Below the pieces are notes generated by a model that saw only the letters and a program-made list of their open reading frames with translations, was not told the DNA's origin and did not search any database. From Climacium dendroides (taxonomy: Eukaryota > Streptophyta > Bryopsida > Hypnales > Climaciaceae), in the NCBI GenBank assembly GCA_950106755.1, contig OX467083.1:41740555-41804554 (forward strand): 64,000 bases of DNA, written 5' to 3'. Of the stretch, positions 10,720 to 23,725 are shown one piece after another (within the stretch, counting starts at the first letter, position 1; each line of letters starts with the position of its first letter). A program made the translations under genes and the position numbers.

Positions 10720-11500
10720 TCAAGGTTGATCATTCCTTGTTAGTATGGTTAATGGCTTTGCAATGGCATTAAACATCTTTACAAACTTCTGATAGTAATT
10801 GCACATTCCCAAAAATGTCTGCAATCTACTCACATCCTTTGGTCTTGGTATAGAAATCATCACTTTCATTTTGCTAGCTACCACATCCAATCCACCAGGG
10901 TATATCATATGGCCCAAGTACTCTACATGATCATAATAAAACTTACATTTGTTTGGATGCAATTTTAAGCCATGAAGTCTCAGTTGAGCAAAAACCTCCT
11001 TCAAGTGAGCTCTGTGTTGGTTTTGATTCATGCTATAGACAATAATGTTATGAATGTAGCATTTCACAAAATCCAAGCCTGAAAAAGATATGGTCTATGA
11101 CCCTCTGAAATTCAGTAGGAACATTTTTCAAGCCAAAAGGTAGAAACCTCCATTGATAAAGTTGGTCCTTTCCATCCTCATTGATTCCTCAGAATGTTGT
11201 CTTTCCCTTATTACCTTCTCGAATACCAAGTTGGTGATAACCTGACCAGAGATTCAAAGTACTAAATACTTTGGCATGGCCAATGACATCAAAGTTCTCC
11301 TTTGATGTCAGCATTGCATAATGGTTGGACTTCGTGAATTTATTAATTCTCCAATAATCCCCATACATCCTCTTTTCAGTCCAATTACCAAAAATATCCT
11401 TCTTGGATGGTATGACTATCGCTGATGCATACTCATAGTCCGAAGATGCTAACTCCACCAATCCGGCCTTCAAAAACTCCTTGGTTTGGTCTTGAATCAT
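10720..11500 (-). pseudogene. Reverse transcriptase domain of the gypsy element, catalytic box lost
   Basis: Two open pieces (11189-11500 and 10720-11076) are separated by a frameshift. The first has EYASAIVIPSKKDIFGNW, GDYWRINKFTK and AKVFSTLNLWSGYHQLGI. The second has VKCYIHNIIVYS, HLKEVFAQLRLHGLKLHPNK, VEYLGHMIYPGGLDVV, FLGMCNYYQKFV and AKPLTILTRND. These are the ordered RT blocks of Ty3/gypsy. The usual Asp in the FSTLDL block is Asn, and the two Asp of the Y-x-D-D box are His and Asn, so all three metal-binding acids are gone. Confidence 0.92.
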
Positions 11501-12064
11501 CTTGCGCTCTACCTCACTATACTTGTACGGCTTGCGATAAATCGGTGCGTTATCATACGTACCTCTTGTCCCTTAAGAACTTCCAAGTCTTTCAAACTAA
11601 AAGCAAAGCAATCCACGTGACTCTTGAGGAATTCTTATTCTTGTTTCTCCTCTGTTTCATCTTCCAGGCCTACTAACGGTTTCCAAATTTTCTTGGTCAC
11701 TGTTTCCTTTCGTTCTTCTCTTGAAATAGATTTCTCCACCTTTGGTTTCTATTGTCTATCAGTTAAAGCAACTTGATCTTGCTCCACACCTACCATACTA
11801 TATTGTTCTTCAACTTGACTCAAGCACCATAGTTCCATCTTCGGTTTGACCAATTGATTCCAATTATTCAAGTTTGTCCTTGAAGTTGTGAAAAATGCAT
11901 TATTTTTCCACATATTCCATGATGAGTTGTAAAGGCGTCTTCGCCCCCAACCATCAAGTGTGGTGTCTCAGAACTTGGTGGTTTCATAGCTGTTTGCAGC
12001 TCATAGAATCCCAAGTGGCCATCCAATGTCGAAGCTAAACGCTCCTATTCGGTTGTTACAAGTG

Positions 12065-12990
12065 ACACAATCCATGAGAGACAATTTAAATCCATGGCCT
12101 AGCTAATGAGATATTGCCTTTGAAACTTATTAATGCTAGATGCTTGGATGATTCCCGTTTGAAACCTCATAGCCCGTTCCCACTCATCAGCGTTGAGTTC
12201 AACCATCTCTTCAGTACAAGGACCATTGTCCTTGAACGCATAGGACTTGGAAAAACTCACCAATGATGGTAAAGCTCTCTGTGGCTCACCCTTACGATTT
12301 ACCACCACAAGTGGTGCTTGATCATCATGAAAAATCCGTTGTGGTGACCGATGAAGGTCTAAAATATCCTTCACATATACGTCAGGCTGGTGAATACATT
12401 GTATTGCTACATGCAAGAATTCTGGTGGAGCCAAATTAGTCCACCAAAGTCATGGCCTATGAACTCTAGAATCCACCGCTGCTGCATCCAATAATACTGG
12501 AATACCAGGAACTTTGTGGACATAATCAAGACTGTCAAGTGTGTAGATTCGTGATGTACCAACCACTGGTACATTCTCAATGATGTACCCCGGAGGCCGC
12601 CGTTGAGAAGTTTGAATATATTTAAGTATTTTCACCATGTCATAGAATTTTGAAGAATGTTTATCCTTCAACTCATTTTGTTTGTTAGTCATAGACATAC
12701 CTTGGCATGGCCATCCTATGATAACCAAGTCTACCGACCCCAACTGAACAATGTCTTGGAGGGAGATGAATGATATATCGCTCGGCAATGCAGAAAATGT
12801 GATCGTGATAGCATTGGTGTGCAATAAGGTTGAAAATGCTCAATATAAACATCGGACATGGTGCTTGGCCACGTGCTGTACCATATCATCGTTATTGACA
12901 TAAATATAACGCTTCACCTTTATACCTACTTGCAATATGGCCGCCAACCCTATGCCAATGCCACCAAACAACTCCAAAAAATTATACCTT
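12065..12990 (-). pseudogene. C5 cytosine DNA methyltransferase domain inside the gypsy pol
   Basis: The motifs follow in canonical order. Motif I is FLELFGGIGIGLAAIL (about 12945-12980, AdoMet binding). Then come YIYVNNDD, motif IV GWPCQGMS with the catalytic Cys (about 12690-12715), motif VI YIIENVP, motif VIII around SRVHRP and LWWTN, a segment with ALPSLVSFSKSYAFKDNG, and motif X QRQYLISQAMDLNCLSW. The length of about 300 residues fits a catalytic domain alone, with no BAH or UBA domain. Enzymes of this fold transfer a methyl group to cytosine C5. Two in-frame TGA stops break it, at 12840-12842 and 12450-12452; the catalytic Cys and the ENV motif are intact. It lies between protease and RT in the same orientation, so it belongs to the element and is not a host gene. 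Confidence 0.93.
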
Positions 12991-13270
12991 CTTTTGGTGG
13001 TTTCCACCAGATTGTTGAAGTGTCCAAATGAAGACTGTTGTTGTCTTCACTTTCAACCACTTTGTTCTTTTGTAGTAACAAGGGTTATTGCCACCCCTCT
13101 TGGGTGACTTTGCTAACTGTCTCTTGTAGTTCCACGGTACTATCCCATGCTGCTTCCACGCCGAGACAGTACAACATATCGCCTCTAGTGTCCTTACCAT
13201 CATGATGATCATAGTGCTCAATGACATTCAAAAAAGCAGCAACAAGAGGATCTTTAAAATCCTCTTTGAA

Positions 13271-13965
13271 TCATAGTTGACCCTTGTCTACAAGTCCAGC
13301 AAAACAATAGAGATCAGCTAAATTACTAGTAAGAACTGATATAAATCGAGCTTGTAGTTGAATTCTGTACCCATCTTCCACTTGCCATCCCGGTCTATAG
13401 TATGTTGTCTCTTCCCAGAAGTCCAAGGTGAATCCCATAGAGTATAATACCGTAGCCCCCATCAAAACATCATATAATTTAGCCTCTGTGACTATGGCCT
13501 TCACCTTCATGAAGCTAGCGTTCTCGACATCATCTTGGCACAACCGCAGTATCAACTCACCCCTTATGGTGCCCTTTGCCGTTCTATTGAAGTACTAATC
13601 GTCCACAAATATGTTTCCAACACATTCTCGGTCAAACCCAAGCCTTCAATTGCTAACCCTCTCAACATCAAGGGTTGTGCATTGGAATCCAATAGTACCC
13701 GTTGAGGCATAAAAACTCTCCCTTTGGATTCAACTAATTGAAAAATATCTTGAGAATTGTCTAATACCACTACCCCTAGGGTAATGGAGGACCGTTCTAT
13801 TGTTGGGCGTGTTGGCATAGTCTTGATCCGGGCAACGGCTAATAAAAGCCCTTTTGCTTTAGTCCACTCACTATCAGTCATTGCTTGTGGCTCAAGCATA
13901 GCTTCTATGGAGCTCACCAATGCCGAGCCGCCGCTCTCACACATGGTAGCCACCAACTGAAACAC
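13271..13965 (-). pseudogene. Retroviral-type aspartic protease region of the gypsy element
   Basis: The stretch 13564-13965 contains PQRVLLDSNAQPLMLRGLAI, the active-site loop in which the usual third residue Gly is Asn. The next open stretch (13271-13555) has VTEAKLYDVLMGATVLYSMG and FTLDFWEETTYYRPGWQVED, the C-terminal half leading to the methyltransferase. A stop and frameshift separate the two. The protease would have cut the gag-pol polyprotein. Confidence 0.75.
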
Positions 13966-14430
13966 TATACTAGCACTAAATTATGCTTGGGAAATCATGG
14001 ATGTTGTGAACAAAGGAGCTTAATAAACATTGGTTGCTACATCCAAAAGATCACCTGTACCTTGTTCATTACCATATAGAGTCCGAGCAGCTCGTCGACT
14101 ACTCAAATTGTGATGTAGTGGTACCATGGAAGAAGTGGGCACCATATCTTCAAGTGTAAATGATTCTGGTATCCTAGCTTGGCAATTGGCCTGATCTCTC
14201 TGTGGATTCAATCCCGAATGTACACCTCGTGGTGCATCATGTACCATGGTCTTGCTCCTAGTCAATGCATAAGCATCTAGTGGCGTGGTCTAAGCATCAG
14301 ACATGCCACACAACATATGGTCACTTTCTTCCACATAAAATGAAGTTGCCTCCATAGTAGTAGTAGCACTCATAACTGCCATTTTAGCCTCTAATTCTTT
14401 GAAATGTGCCTTCCATGACATTTTGTCTCC

Positions 14431-15553
14431 TCACGTAGACTTGGCCTCCTTGGAATCATTGTTTTTTGCCTCCTTTGTGTTCTTGAGCTTGAGTTCGAGA
14501 TAAACCTTCAAACAATTGGCCTCCACATGACCCTTGATCCCGCAATTAGAGCAAAATGCACTAGTTTTTGCTATATTTTTGCGAGATGTCTTTTTGCAAT
14601 CTCGCCGCCTATGACCAATACCCCCACAATTGAAACATGTGATGTCAGTGTCTCTAGTAGGAGCTGGAATGCTCGCCTTTGCCATCTTGGTCTTTTCTTG
14701 CAGTTTCTCCTCCTTGTGCAAGAATCCTATGACCGCCTTTTCCTCCAAGAGATTAATCTCAATCCTCTTGGAGGTCTCAGAAACATACCTTAAGGTAGAC
14801 GGGACACCCAACCTCAAGGCCTCACCTCGAACGAGAGTTTTTAGCTTTTTATCCAAGATGCTATACCAGTGCTAAACAGCTTGCTGCTCAGTCACTTCAT
14901 GGGTAGTAGAAATCAACCGCCTCAATCTCGAATGCGCCTTTCGCAATGACTCATCACTTCTATGTGCAACCGTGCGAAGTGACTTCATTTTGTCAACCCT
15001 TTGCTCGTAGTAATCCCGTTGCAGTTGCAAAAAGAACTAAACCGTGAGATTGAAGGGAGGTGGATCTGGTGTTGGTACCGGACTCAAGGTCATAGTGGCC
15101 TCTTGGCCTCCCGTGCTTATACCCCTTTCTTCCTTCTTTCCTCTGCTAGTAGTTACTATGGCAATGGATCCCCCTCCCCAAACATCAGTATAGTTTAAGG
15201 TGTAGTAATCCCACCAGGCCAAGATCTCTATGGAATAAGCAAGCTCAAATTCCCCATAGTCTGTCAATGGTGCCCTTTCAAGACACCTGAATAGCCCTCC
15301 ACACTATATATGGATTGAAGTTGGTGTTTTGTGACCTTTGGAGTTCACACCACATAGTGAATTCCCTGCGGAAGTCATCCACTTCCATGGTACCATTGGC
15401 ACTAGAAAACCATTGGACTCCTCGATCAACGCCTCCATACGATTTAGTCATCTCGTTCCACGTGAATATGGATTCGTTATGAGCAAATCTTACCGTGTGG
15501 TCAACTGCAATGACGGGTATATCTTCTCCCTTGTCACATTCACTATCGTCCAC
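14431..15553 (-). pseudogene. Gag: capsid and two CCHC zinc knuckles
   Basis: Three open pieces in order give the capsid (MEVDDFRREFTMWCELQRS, then LTDYGEF-like sequence with EILAWWDYYTLNYTD), the capsid C-terminal part (MKSLRTVAHRSDESLRKAHS, VTEQQAVQHWYSILDKKLK, LRLGVPSTLRYVSETSKRIE) and the nucleocapsid. The nucleocapsid has two zinc knuckles, CFNCGGIGHRRRDC and CSNCGIKGHVEANC. Gag packages the RNA in virus-like particles. Stops and frame changes lie between the pieces. A lysine-rich tail follows the second knuckle and leads to the protease. Confidence 0.88.
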
Positions 15554-15639
15554 CTAGTCTGCTCGATCTTCACCAGAATTTGGAAATAAATCACTTGAGA
15601 TCCTCCTACCTACATTAGGAAAAAATTGAACTCACAAAG

Positions 15640-16862
15640 AGGCCTTGAGTTTTTTTACTAATTTTTATATTAATTGAATGAATATAAAGGTGGTCGGTCA
15701 TATCCTCATTAATACCACCACTTGGCGTATGCTCCATTCTTCATGATGAAACCATCATAAGATTTATAAGATCATGGAGATGGATTGGGTAATGATGACA
15801 ATTTTTTTGAATTCATAGTGTAATTCATAGCCCAATTAGTGAACTGAGAAGGCTTTTCCCACTTAAATTTATGAGATTATGGAGATGGATTGGATAATGA
15901 TGATGAATTTTTGAATTCATCATGCAATTCTTGGCCCAATTAGTAAGTTGAGAAGGCTCTTCCCACCCAAGCTTTTGCATTACAAAGCGACCTCTTTTGG
16001 GATTCAATTTTTTCCTAATGAGAAGGGCCTTTGACTTCGAAGATGTACCGGTACAATACTACTAGTGTTTGATGACTCAAAAACGATGTCCTTAGCAAAT
16101 GGTGTCCCGCTCCTAGTGTAATTCGGCCTCCTAGGCGGATCCAACTTTTACATGCAAATCAAATTGCACATGTAAAGTTGTCAAGCCTCATACGTCCCGT
16201 CACGCATCCCCTCCATAGCCTCACAATAAATAGTTGGTGACACCTCCATGTCAAGGAAACTAAATATTAAAAAATTCCAAACACTAGATGCTCTCTTTAA
16301 CACCAACCTTGTTCCCACTACCATGTGGTGTGGAACAAATAGTCCGTGGCCCAAAACTCTGTGAAGATCAATGAAAATGTTGGCAATTGAATTGCCCCCT
16401 CAAAGATGTGTCTCACCACTTCTCAGCGTTGACCCTTGTTTCTTAGCACAACCGCCACTTGTGGAATGACCAAATCCACTGCCTCCACCCAACCCTTTAT
16501 CCGACTTAGTGGGGCTTCAATCACAGGCCTTTGTACTTGTTTGTCACAAATGATACTCACCCCTCGTTGTTGAGTCCAAAATTTGATGACTTTTGGACTC
16601 AAAACCTTAGTGTCTAGCTACTTGAACGATTGTACTCCAAGTCGGTCACGGGCCAACAATGATAATACAAATGGAGCAACTGGTTCTTGAAATTGATGTC
16701 TTGGAGGTGATTCATCCAATGATCCTACTTGAAGACTTTGGAAGGATTCAAAGGATACCTTAGACTCTTCCTTAGTGAGGTCAATTCAAACTCTTTCTTC
16801 TTTCGCTTCTCCAATTGGTATCAGTCTAAAAGGCTTAGGGATATCCTTGCCCTTGTTCATGG
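15640..16862 (-). pseudogene. Degenerate coding-like region upstream of gag
   Basis: From an ATG near 16857 the - strand reads NKGKDIPKPFRLIPIGEAKE, then SFESFQSLQVGSLDESPPRH, APFVLSLLARDRLGVQSFK, VIKFWTQQRGVSIICDKQVQ and SRIKGWVEAVDLVIPQVAV, interrupted by stops. After a frame change it continues with SPTIYCEAMEGMRDGTYE. It looks like former coding sequence of several hundred residues. I recognise no domain. It may be the N-terminal part of gag, an extra retrotransposon ORF, or a captured host gene. Confidence 0.5.
15770..15966. repeat. Imperfect tandem duplication, two units of about 100 bp
   Basis: The unit starting ATCATGGAGATGGATTGGGT (15771) is repeated at about 15874 as ATTATGGAGATGGATTGGAT. 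Both continue through similar GAATTCAT, CCCAATTAGT and GAGAAGGCT blocks. It lies inside the degenerate region upstream of gag and probably arose by slippage or unequal exchange. Confidence 0.75.
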
Positions 16863-16870
16863 TGATACCA

Positions 16871-18793
16871 CATAAACCAACCCACCATTGCAAACCAAAG
16901 GTAAAAATCACAGAAGGCTAATGGCATGCCATATGTAGGAAAATCAACTTTCACTCAGAAATAAAAGAAATGTTTGATAATTGGTACATGTCACCAACTA
17001 CACTCCAGAAGTAGAACTAACCAATTACATTGCTAGTTCTACAGAAAAATCCACCTATCCCTACTGCTAATGCCTTAAGCCTAAGTGGTCAATCATTCAA
17101 TAAGTAAGATGGGTTGATGTAGTTATTCCTCATAATCATCCTATGGATACTCCTACTTCCATAGAGTTCAAATTTGAAAGTCAAATTTATGTTTTAGGGC
17201 CTCCAAGTGAATGATTCCACCCTAATTAGGGTGCTGAAATTTCTAAACACAAGCTAATTTTCTCCCATTTGACAAGTTCCCTTGCCAACTGAGCCCTAAT
17301 CAACACTCACTTGACTCCCATGAGAATCTAAACTTTAAAAAAAAGTCTTTTTTTTTAAAGCAAATTTGGGGTCTTAAATGCCCTTGAATGACTGGCTAAC
17401 CAGTCACCAATCTTTTTGTGACCGGGTACCACCAGTCACCTTGTCACCTCCCAATAATCAAGTGAAGAATGCAGGCACTTACAAGATGCAAGATGATCCC
17501 CTAACCTCCGAAATACTCAATTTCAACTGCTACTACCCGAATATGCCTTCCCCAAAAGCATGATGTGCAACCGGTTGTACCGAAACAACATTCACGCACC
17601 AACCACCACACACAAGATGTTTGCAACCGCACCCTTAGTGAACAAAGACTTGGTGCCCGACTTCGCAATAATCTGCTTGAACCCGTTTCAAGTCCACTAG
17701 AGGCTATAGAGATTGCAAATGTACATTTTCGGACTGCAGAAATTGATTTTACCATCGAGGTTCTGTCATAGCTAGGTCAATCCGGGATCACCTCCAATTC
17801 AAGTCTTTGTTTGCGTCTTCATCGTAAGCAAAACCATTTGGTTCATAACAGGCACACCGCACACCTTAGGCACCAAGCTCCCGATATTCCCTCATTCTTC
17901 TATTTTCCAGCTCCTCTCCAGCTTGCAAAGATCTATGACCCAGCCTTGAACCAAACAATTTCGCCAAATTTAACACCATTCTCGGGAGTCACGCACCCCA
18001 AAGCTTCCAACATAGCCCAGCGCTTCCTCCCTTTCTCTGTGGCTACAGTACCATTTCCCCCCCTTACAACTTCAAGCTCCCACTTAGAGGGTTTTTAGGA
18101 GAGACAAACACTTTTCCCCCTTAAGTTTTGGGACACTCTTAGGTGGCTTCTTCCTAACCCACCCTTTTCTTATCCTAATCCCCAAAGCAAAGCCAATAAT
18201 GCACCTAATTTCCAAATATGGGTTTAGGACCCGTTTCCAAGGCTTAACCCCCCCTAAACCCATGGTTATGGTGCCGAAGCTCCAACTTTGCTTGCAATTC
18301 CAGCACAAAAAGAATCCCTAAAAAACACTCAAAAATCCATTTTCCACTACTTTAGGTGTCAATTTTCACTATGCATACACCTATAAACATAGTGACATCT
18401 TTCTCAAGTAATAAACGTGAGGAAAAGTCTAGAAAAAACTCACAAAGAATTACAAAGTTGTATCAATGCCATTCTTAAAAAGTGATAGTATGTGTAGATG
18501 AAGTCCACAAGGCAAAACCTCTTACTCCATCATGTGGGAGACTCAACTTGATAAAGATGAGTCTCCAAAACCTCCACGTGGAGGTCAAGGGGATTGAGAT
18601 GCCGGGTGTTCCAAACCTCCTTTGACACCTCCACGACTCCACAAACGCCACCCGATGCGGAATCCAAGTTCATGCGTCTCTCATGACAAATGAAACTATA
18701 AATTGTACAGAATTACCATTGCAATCAATCATACTTCCATGGAGATTGAGGTCTATTACACACAAGTATGCATGTACAAAAAAAAGTGAAATT
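16871..18793. other. Region expected to hold the 5' LTR of the gypsy element; no gene supported
   Basis: Short coding-like strings occur on the + strand (for example VNKDLVPDFAIICLNPF near 17640) without continuation. I could not find a pair of direct repeats with the left flank, so the LTR is either strongly decayed or displaced. Nothing else is recognised. Confidence 0.35.
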
Positions 18794-20047
18794 CAGTCCA
18801 AAACTCAGTTTTGCTCACATTAGCTAGAACAAAGTTAAAATTTTGTCCACCTACCTTTAGCAGCTATAACAACTGCAATGCACTTAGGCATGCTTCTATA
18901 TAAGTTCTTATACTCATTGGAAGTAATTGAAGCTCAACAATCCTCAACACGCTCCCACAATTCTAACATTCTTTTGGGAGGTCTCTCATATTAGCCTATA
19001 TATTGGTTCAATTGATATTTTAAATTTTCCCACAAGTGTTCAATCAGATTCAAGTCTAGAGATTGCACCAGCCATTTCAAAAGAGTGAATTCTTAAGAAT
19101 TCAACCAACATCACACGTTCTTGGATGTATGTTTTGGATCATTATCCTGTTGAAAAATCAAACCGCTAGAATCTAAATTGTATGTATATAGTGTATGAAT
19201 CAATTCTCATTCTAAATCTCTCTATACATGTACTGATCCATTCTTCCCTCAATCCTACACATCATACCAGGTCCACTCGGAGCATGCTAATCCACATCAT
19301 TAGTCCCCCACCTCCAAACTTGATAGTTTGTTGCACCATTCCAACACTTCTATTCTACACCTCACGAAACCAACACCAACTACGACTATTAGAGCAAAAT
19401 CGGTTGATTTTTGTCTCATTAGAGAATATTACACAATCCCAATCATCATCAATCCAATGGCAATGATGTCTAGCAAATTCTAATCGTCCCTTAATCTGAT
19501 GAGGTGTGAGCTTTGGTTTCTTTTGCTTCACTTTACATTTCAATTTTGTTTTTTGTAACACTCTCCTCATAGTATATCAACATGAAGCTCTTCTCTCAAG
19601 TAATTTCCAACTTTGTGTGCAATTTCTAAGCCACCTACAGTGATTTCTCTCACACAAGCCCTACGATCAACTACACTATACACCTGTGATTTGCCACCAA
19701 AACTGCGATTCACATCACTCAACTCACTCAAATATTGCTTACAAAATCATGCAACCCAACTTTGGAATACTTGTAAGTCTCTAGCAACATTTCTAGTACT
19801 TTCACCCCTCCTCAACTTCTCTAAAGTAGCTTCTTCTATCTGCTTTCTATCAGCAATAGAGAGACCTTAATGAAACCGTTTTGCTCAATTTGCATACATG
19901 ATGTGCATTGAATAGGGACACAATTATAAATGTGAAGGCCAAGAACATGCCCATCCAAAAAATCAAACCCAAAAAACCACTTGTGCATGTCAAATTTGTA
20001 GCATTCATTGCGTAATCCAAGTGTGAGCATAACTAAGTTTTAGAGCT
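18794..20047 (-). mobile_element. Tc1/mariner-type DNA transposon, dead
   Basis: Imperfect terminal inverted repeats are visible. The left end reads CCAAAACTCAGTTTTGCTCA (18798-18817). The right end, reverse-complemented, reads CTAAAACTTAGTTATGCTCA (20024-20043). The length of about 1.25 kb fits a Tc1 element with one transposase gene between them. The limits are uncertain by a few bases because TA target duplications were not clear. Confidence 0.75.
18830..19868 (-). pseudogene. Tc1-like transposase pseudogene
   Basis: The N-terminal DNA-binding part reads ADRKQIEEATLEKLRRGEST, RNVARDLQVFQSWVA, then SELSDVNRSFGGKSQVYSVV. The middle has KPKLTPHQIKGRLEFARHHC and WDCVIFSNETKINRF, where the first catalytic Asp is Asn. 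Further on are IFQQDNDPKHTS with the second Asp intact, and DLNLIEHLWENLKYQLN with the third acidic residue (Glu) intact. Several stops and frameshifts are present. The family cuts and pastes at TA dinucleotides. Confidence 0.85.
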
Positions 20048-22236
<2,189 letters not shown>

Positions 22237-22468
22237 CTTTCACTTGTGATGGGTTGTACCGTTTGCCTACGATCAGGAGCAGTCTCTCCTTTGCTTTTTT
22301 ACTGAGTTGCAACTCCTTCAAAAAGACGGCAAGTTTCACTTTCCATGTGGGCTGGGTGCCATGCATCCCCACCAGGTCCCAATACTGCTCGAGTCGTCCA
22401 TCGCAAAATTGGGCCTTCTCCTGGTGGATCAATGTTTGGCGACGCTCCTTTCGCACAGAGGTCCTTTT
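22237..22468 (-). CDS. Exon resembling mitochondrial ribosomal protein mS35 (MRP-S28 domain), partial
   Basis: On the - strand an AG acceptor precedes an open exon of 232 bases that ends at a GTATTT donor. It reads RKERRQTLIHQEKAQFCDGR, LEQYWDLVGMHGTQPTWKVK, LAVFLKELQLSKKAKERLLL and IVGKRYNPSQVK. The last half resembles the conserved core of the mS35 family: a beta strand, a short helix with LSKKAKERL, then VGKRY. mS35 belongs to the small subunit of the mitochondrial ribosome. The following exon, which should carry the DRF-REEN-like part, was not found by eye. It could also be a gene fragment. The family assignment is tentative. Confidence 0.45.
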
Positions 22469-23032
22469 CTGCACTCAAAAGTCAACACACAGGCTTTCAC
22501 AGTAAAGTTTACAAGTGCAGGCCAATATAAAGCAATTCAACAATGCAAGAGTAATTCAACGATCTCTGCTCTTGCAGACGATTCTCAAATTCCATTGCAA
22601 GGTACAAGTATTTCTGAGTTTCTGAGGCGAGATTCTAAGGCCCAAAATTGCACACTAGAAGTTGAGAGCCTATTAGCAGATGCCAAAGAACGAGCTTTCT
22701 GTTGCACTGGAAGAGGTTTAGGGTTTCTTTAACGTAATTTGGAAACTCTAAGTAGGGGCAGACGTGCTGGGAAGAATTTCTGAGGTTCAGAAATTGCACA
22801 GGGTCCGAACTAGAAGAAAGTAGAGAAATCTTGCACTAGAAGTCGTCGAGAGCTTGTATCATCCTTCACACCAACTCTTAAGCCCTAATAAAACTCTGAT
22901 AGAAGATTCCACATCTACAAGAAGCTCTGAAATGTTGCAAAGAGAACCAAACCTGGGAATACGGAGTCCAGCGTGGGATGCCCCAGCCACTTGTAGACGA
23001 TACCACGAGTGTTGTACAGATGAGTGGTACCT

Positions 23033-23145
23033 TCACTCCAGCGGCACCATGTCTAGCTCATCTTCAATTCCAAACTGTTCTTTTTTCTTCATCTTCTTCG
23101 GCCGAGGGGGCTCCTCGCCATCTTTGAGCCGTTCAGCACGTTCAC
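23033..23145 (-). CDS. Candidate exon, C-terminal end of an unknown charged protein
   Basis: After an AG acceptor (TTCTGCAG) the - strand is open for about 37 codons: ERAERLKDGEEPPRPKKMKK, then KEQFGIEDELDMVPLE and TGA at 23033-23035. The lysine-rich and acidic composition and the clean acceptor suggest a real terminal exon. No upstream partner was identified. It lies 581 bp from the start codon of the divergent proline dehydrogenase gene. I do not recognise the protein. Confidence 0.35.
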
Positions 23146-23199
23146 CTGCAGAACCAAGCGTGACAATCAAAATCACCCATTCTACAACAATGTATGAAT

Positions 23200-23725
23200 C
23201 AACCTAATTCCGACGATTCCGTACTACTGGGTTGGACATTGACATCGATTTCTTCTATAATTGTTCAGACAGAAGGTGACAGCTCTGGCTTGTGCAGAGC
23301 ATCTTTCTTTATTAACGACAATGAGAAATCATTATGATTTCTCATCCCTTTTCCACGACTTTCATTCTCACTAGTTTGTCGGGTATTCTTTCCAGTTTCA
23401 GCTGTGTGTTTGGGCTACTCGAGATTCGGTTTCTACAACGCACTGAAGTTGCTCTTTATCGCACCGCTACGCTACAGTTGGCGTGATTTGGCAGTTTCAT
23501 TTGAAGAAATTAGGAGCGCTCTTGGGTGCGACTAGATCATAGTTGACTTCGCAGAAACGATTTCGTTGTGAATCTGTTTTGATTTTAAAGCTGTTCTTTG
23601 TTTCTCGATTAAAGAGCTTCGTGCGAAATTTGGTTCAAGTGATTGCTATCTGTCAAGGTCCTTATTTGTGAAAGAGAGCGTTGATTATTAGTTGGAAGTA
23701 TTTGCAATTCGTGTAAATCCAGAAG
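23200..23725 (+). promoter_or_regulatory. Upstream region of the proline dehydrogenase gene
   Basis: This gene-free 0.5 kb lies directly before the ATG at 23726. It should hold the promoter and 5' UTR, possibly shared with the - strand exons to its left. I saw no copy of the ACTCAT element known from Arabidopsis proline-responsive promoters. Confidence 0.4.

Larger units (their letters stand above)
7828..16870 (-). mobile_element. Decayed Ty3/gypsy retrotransposon encoding a DNA methyltransferase and a PHD finger
   Basis: Reading the - strand from high to low coordinates gives capsid and zinc knuckles, aspartic protease, C5 cytosine methyltransferase, reverse transcriptase, RNase H, integrase (HHCC, DDE core, C-terminal domain) and a PHD finger. 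RT-RNase H-integrase order defines Ty3/gypsy. Frameshifts, stops and substituted catalytic residues occur in most domains, so the copy cannot move on its own. A MITE splits the integrase. The right limit is set by a degenerate upstream coding-like region and a weak tRNA-iMet primer-binding-site match (TGGTATCA on the - strand, 16861-16870). LTRs were not resolved, so both outer limits are approximate. Confidence 0.85.

Noticed and set aside
6600..18400. LTR pair of the methyltransferase retrotransposon
   Set aside because: I compared 6.6-7.8 kb with 16.9-18.4 kb by eye and found only short chance matches. The primer-binding-site match (TGGTATCA) is 8 bases only. LTR borders are therefore not reported.
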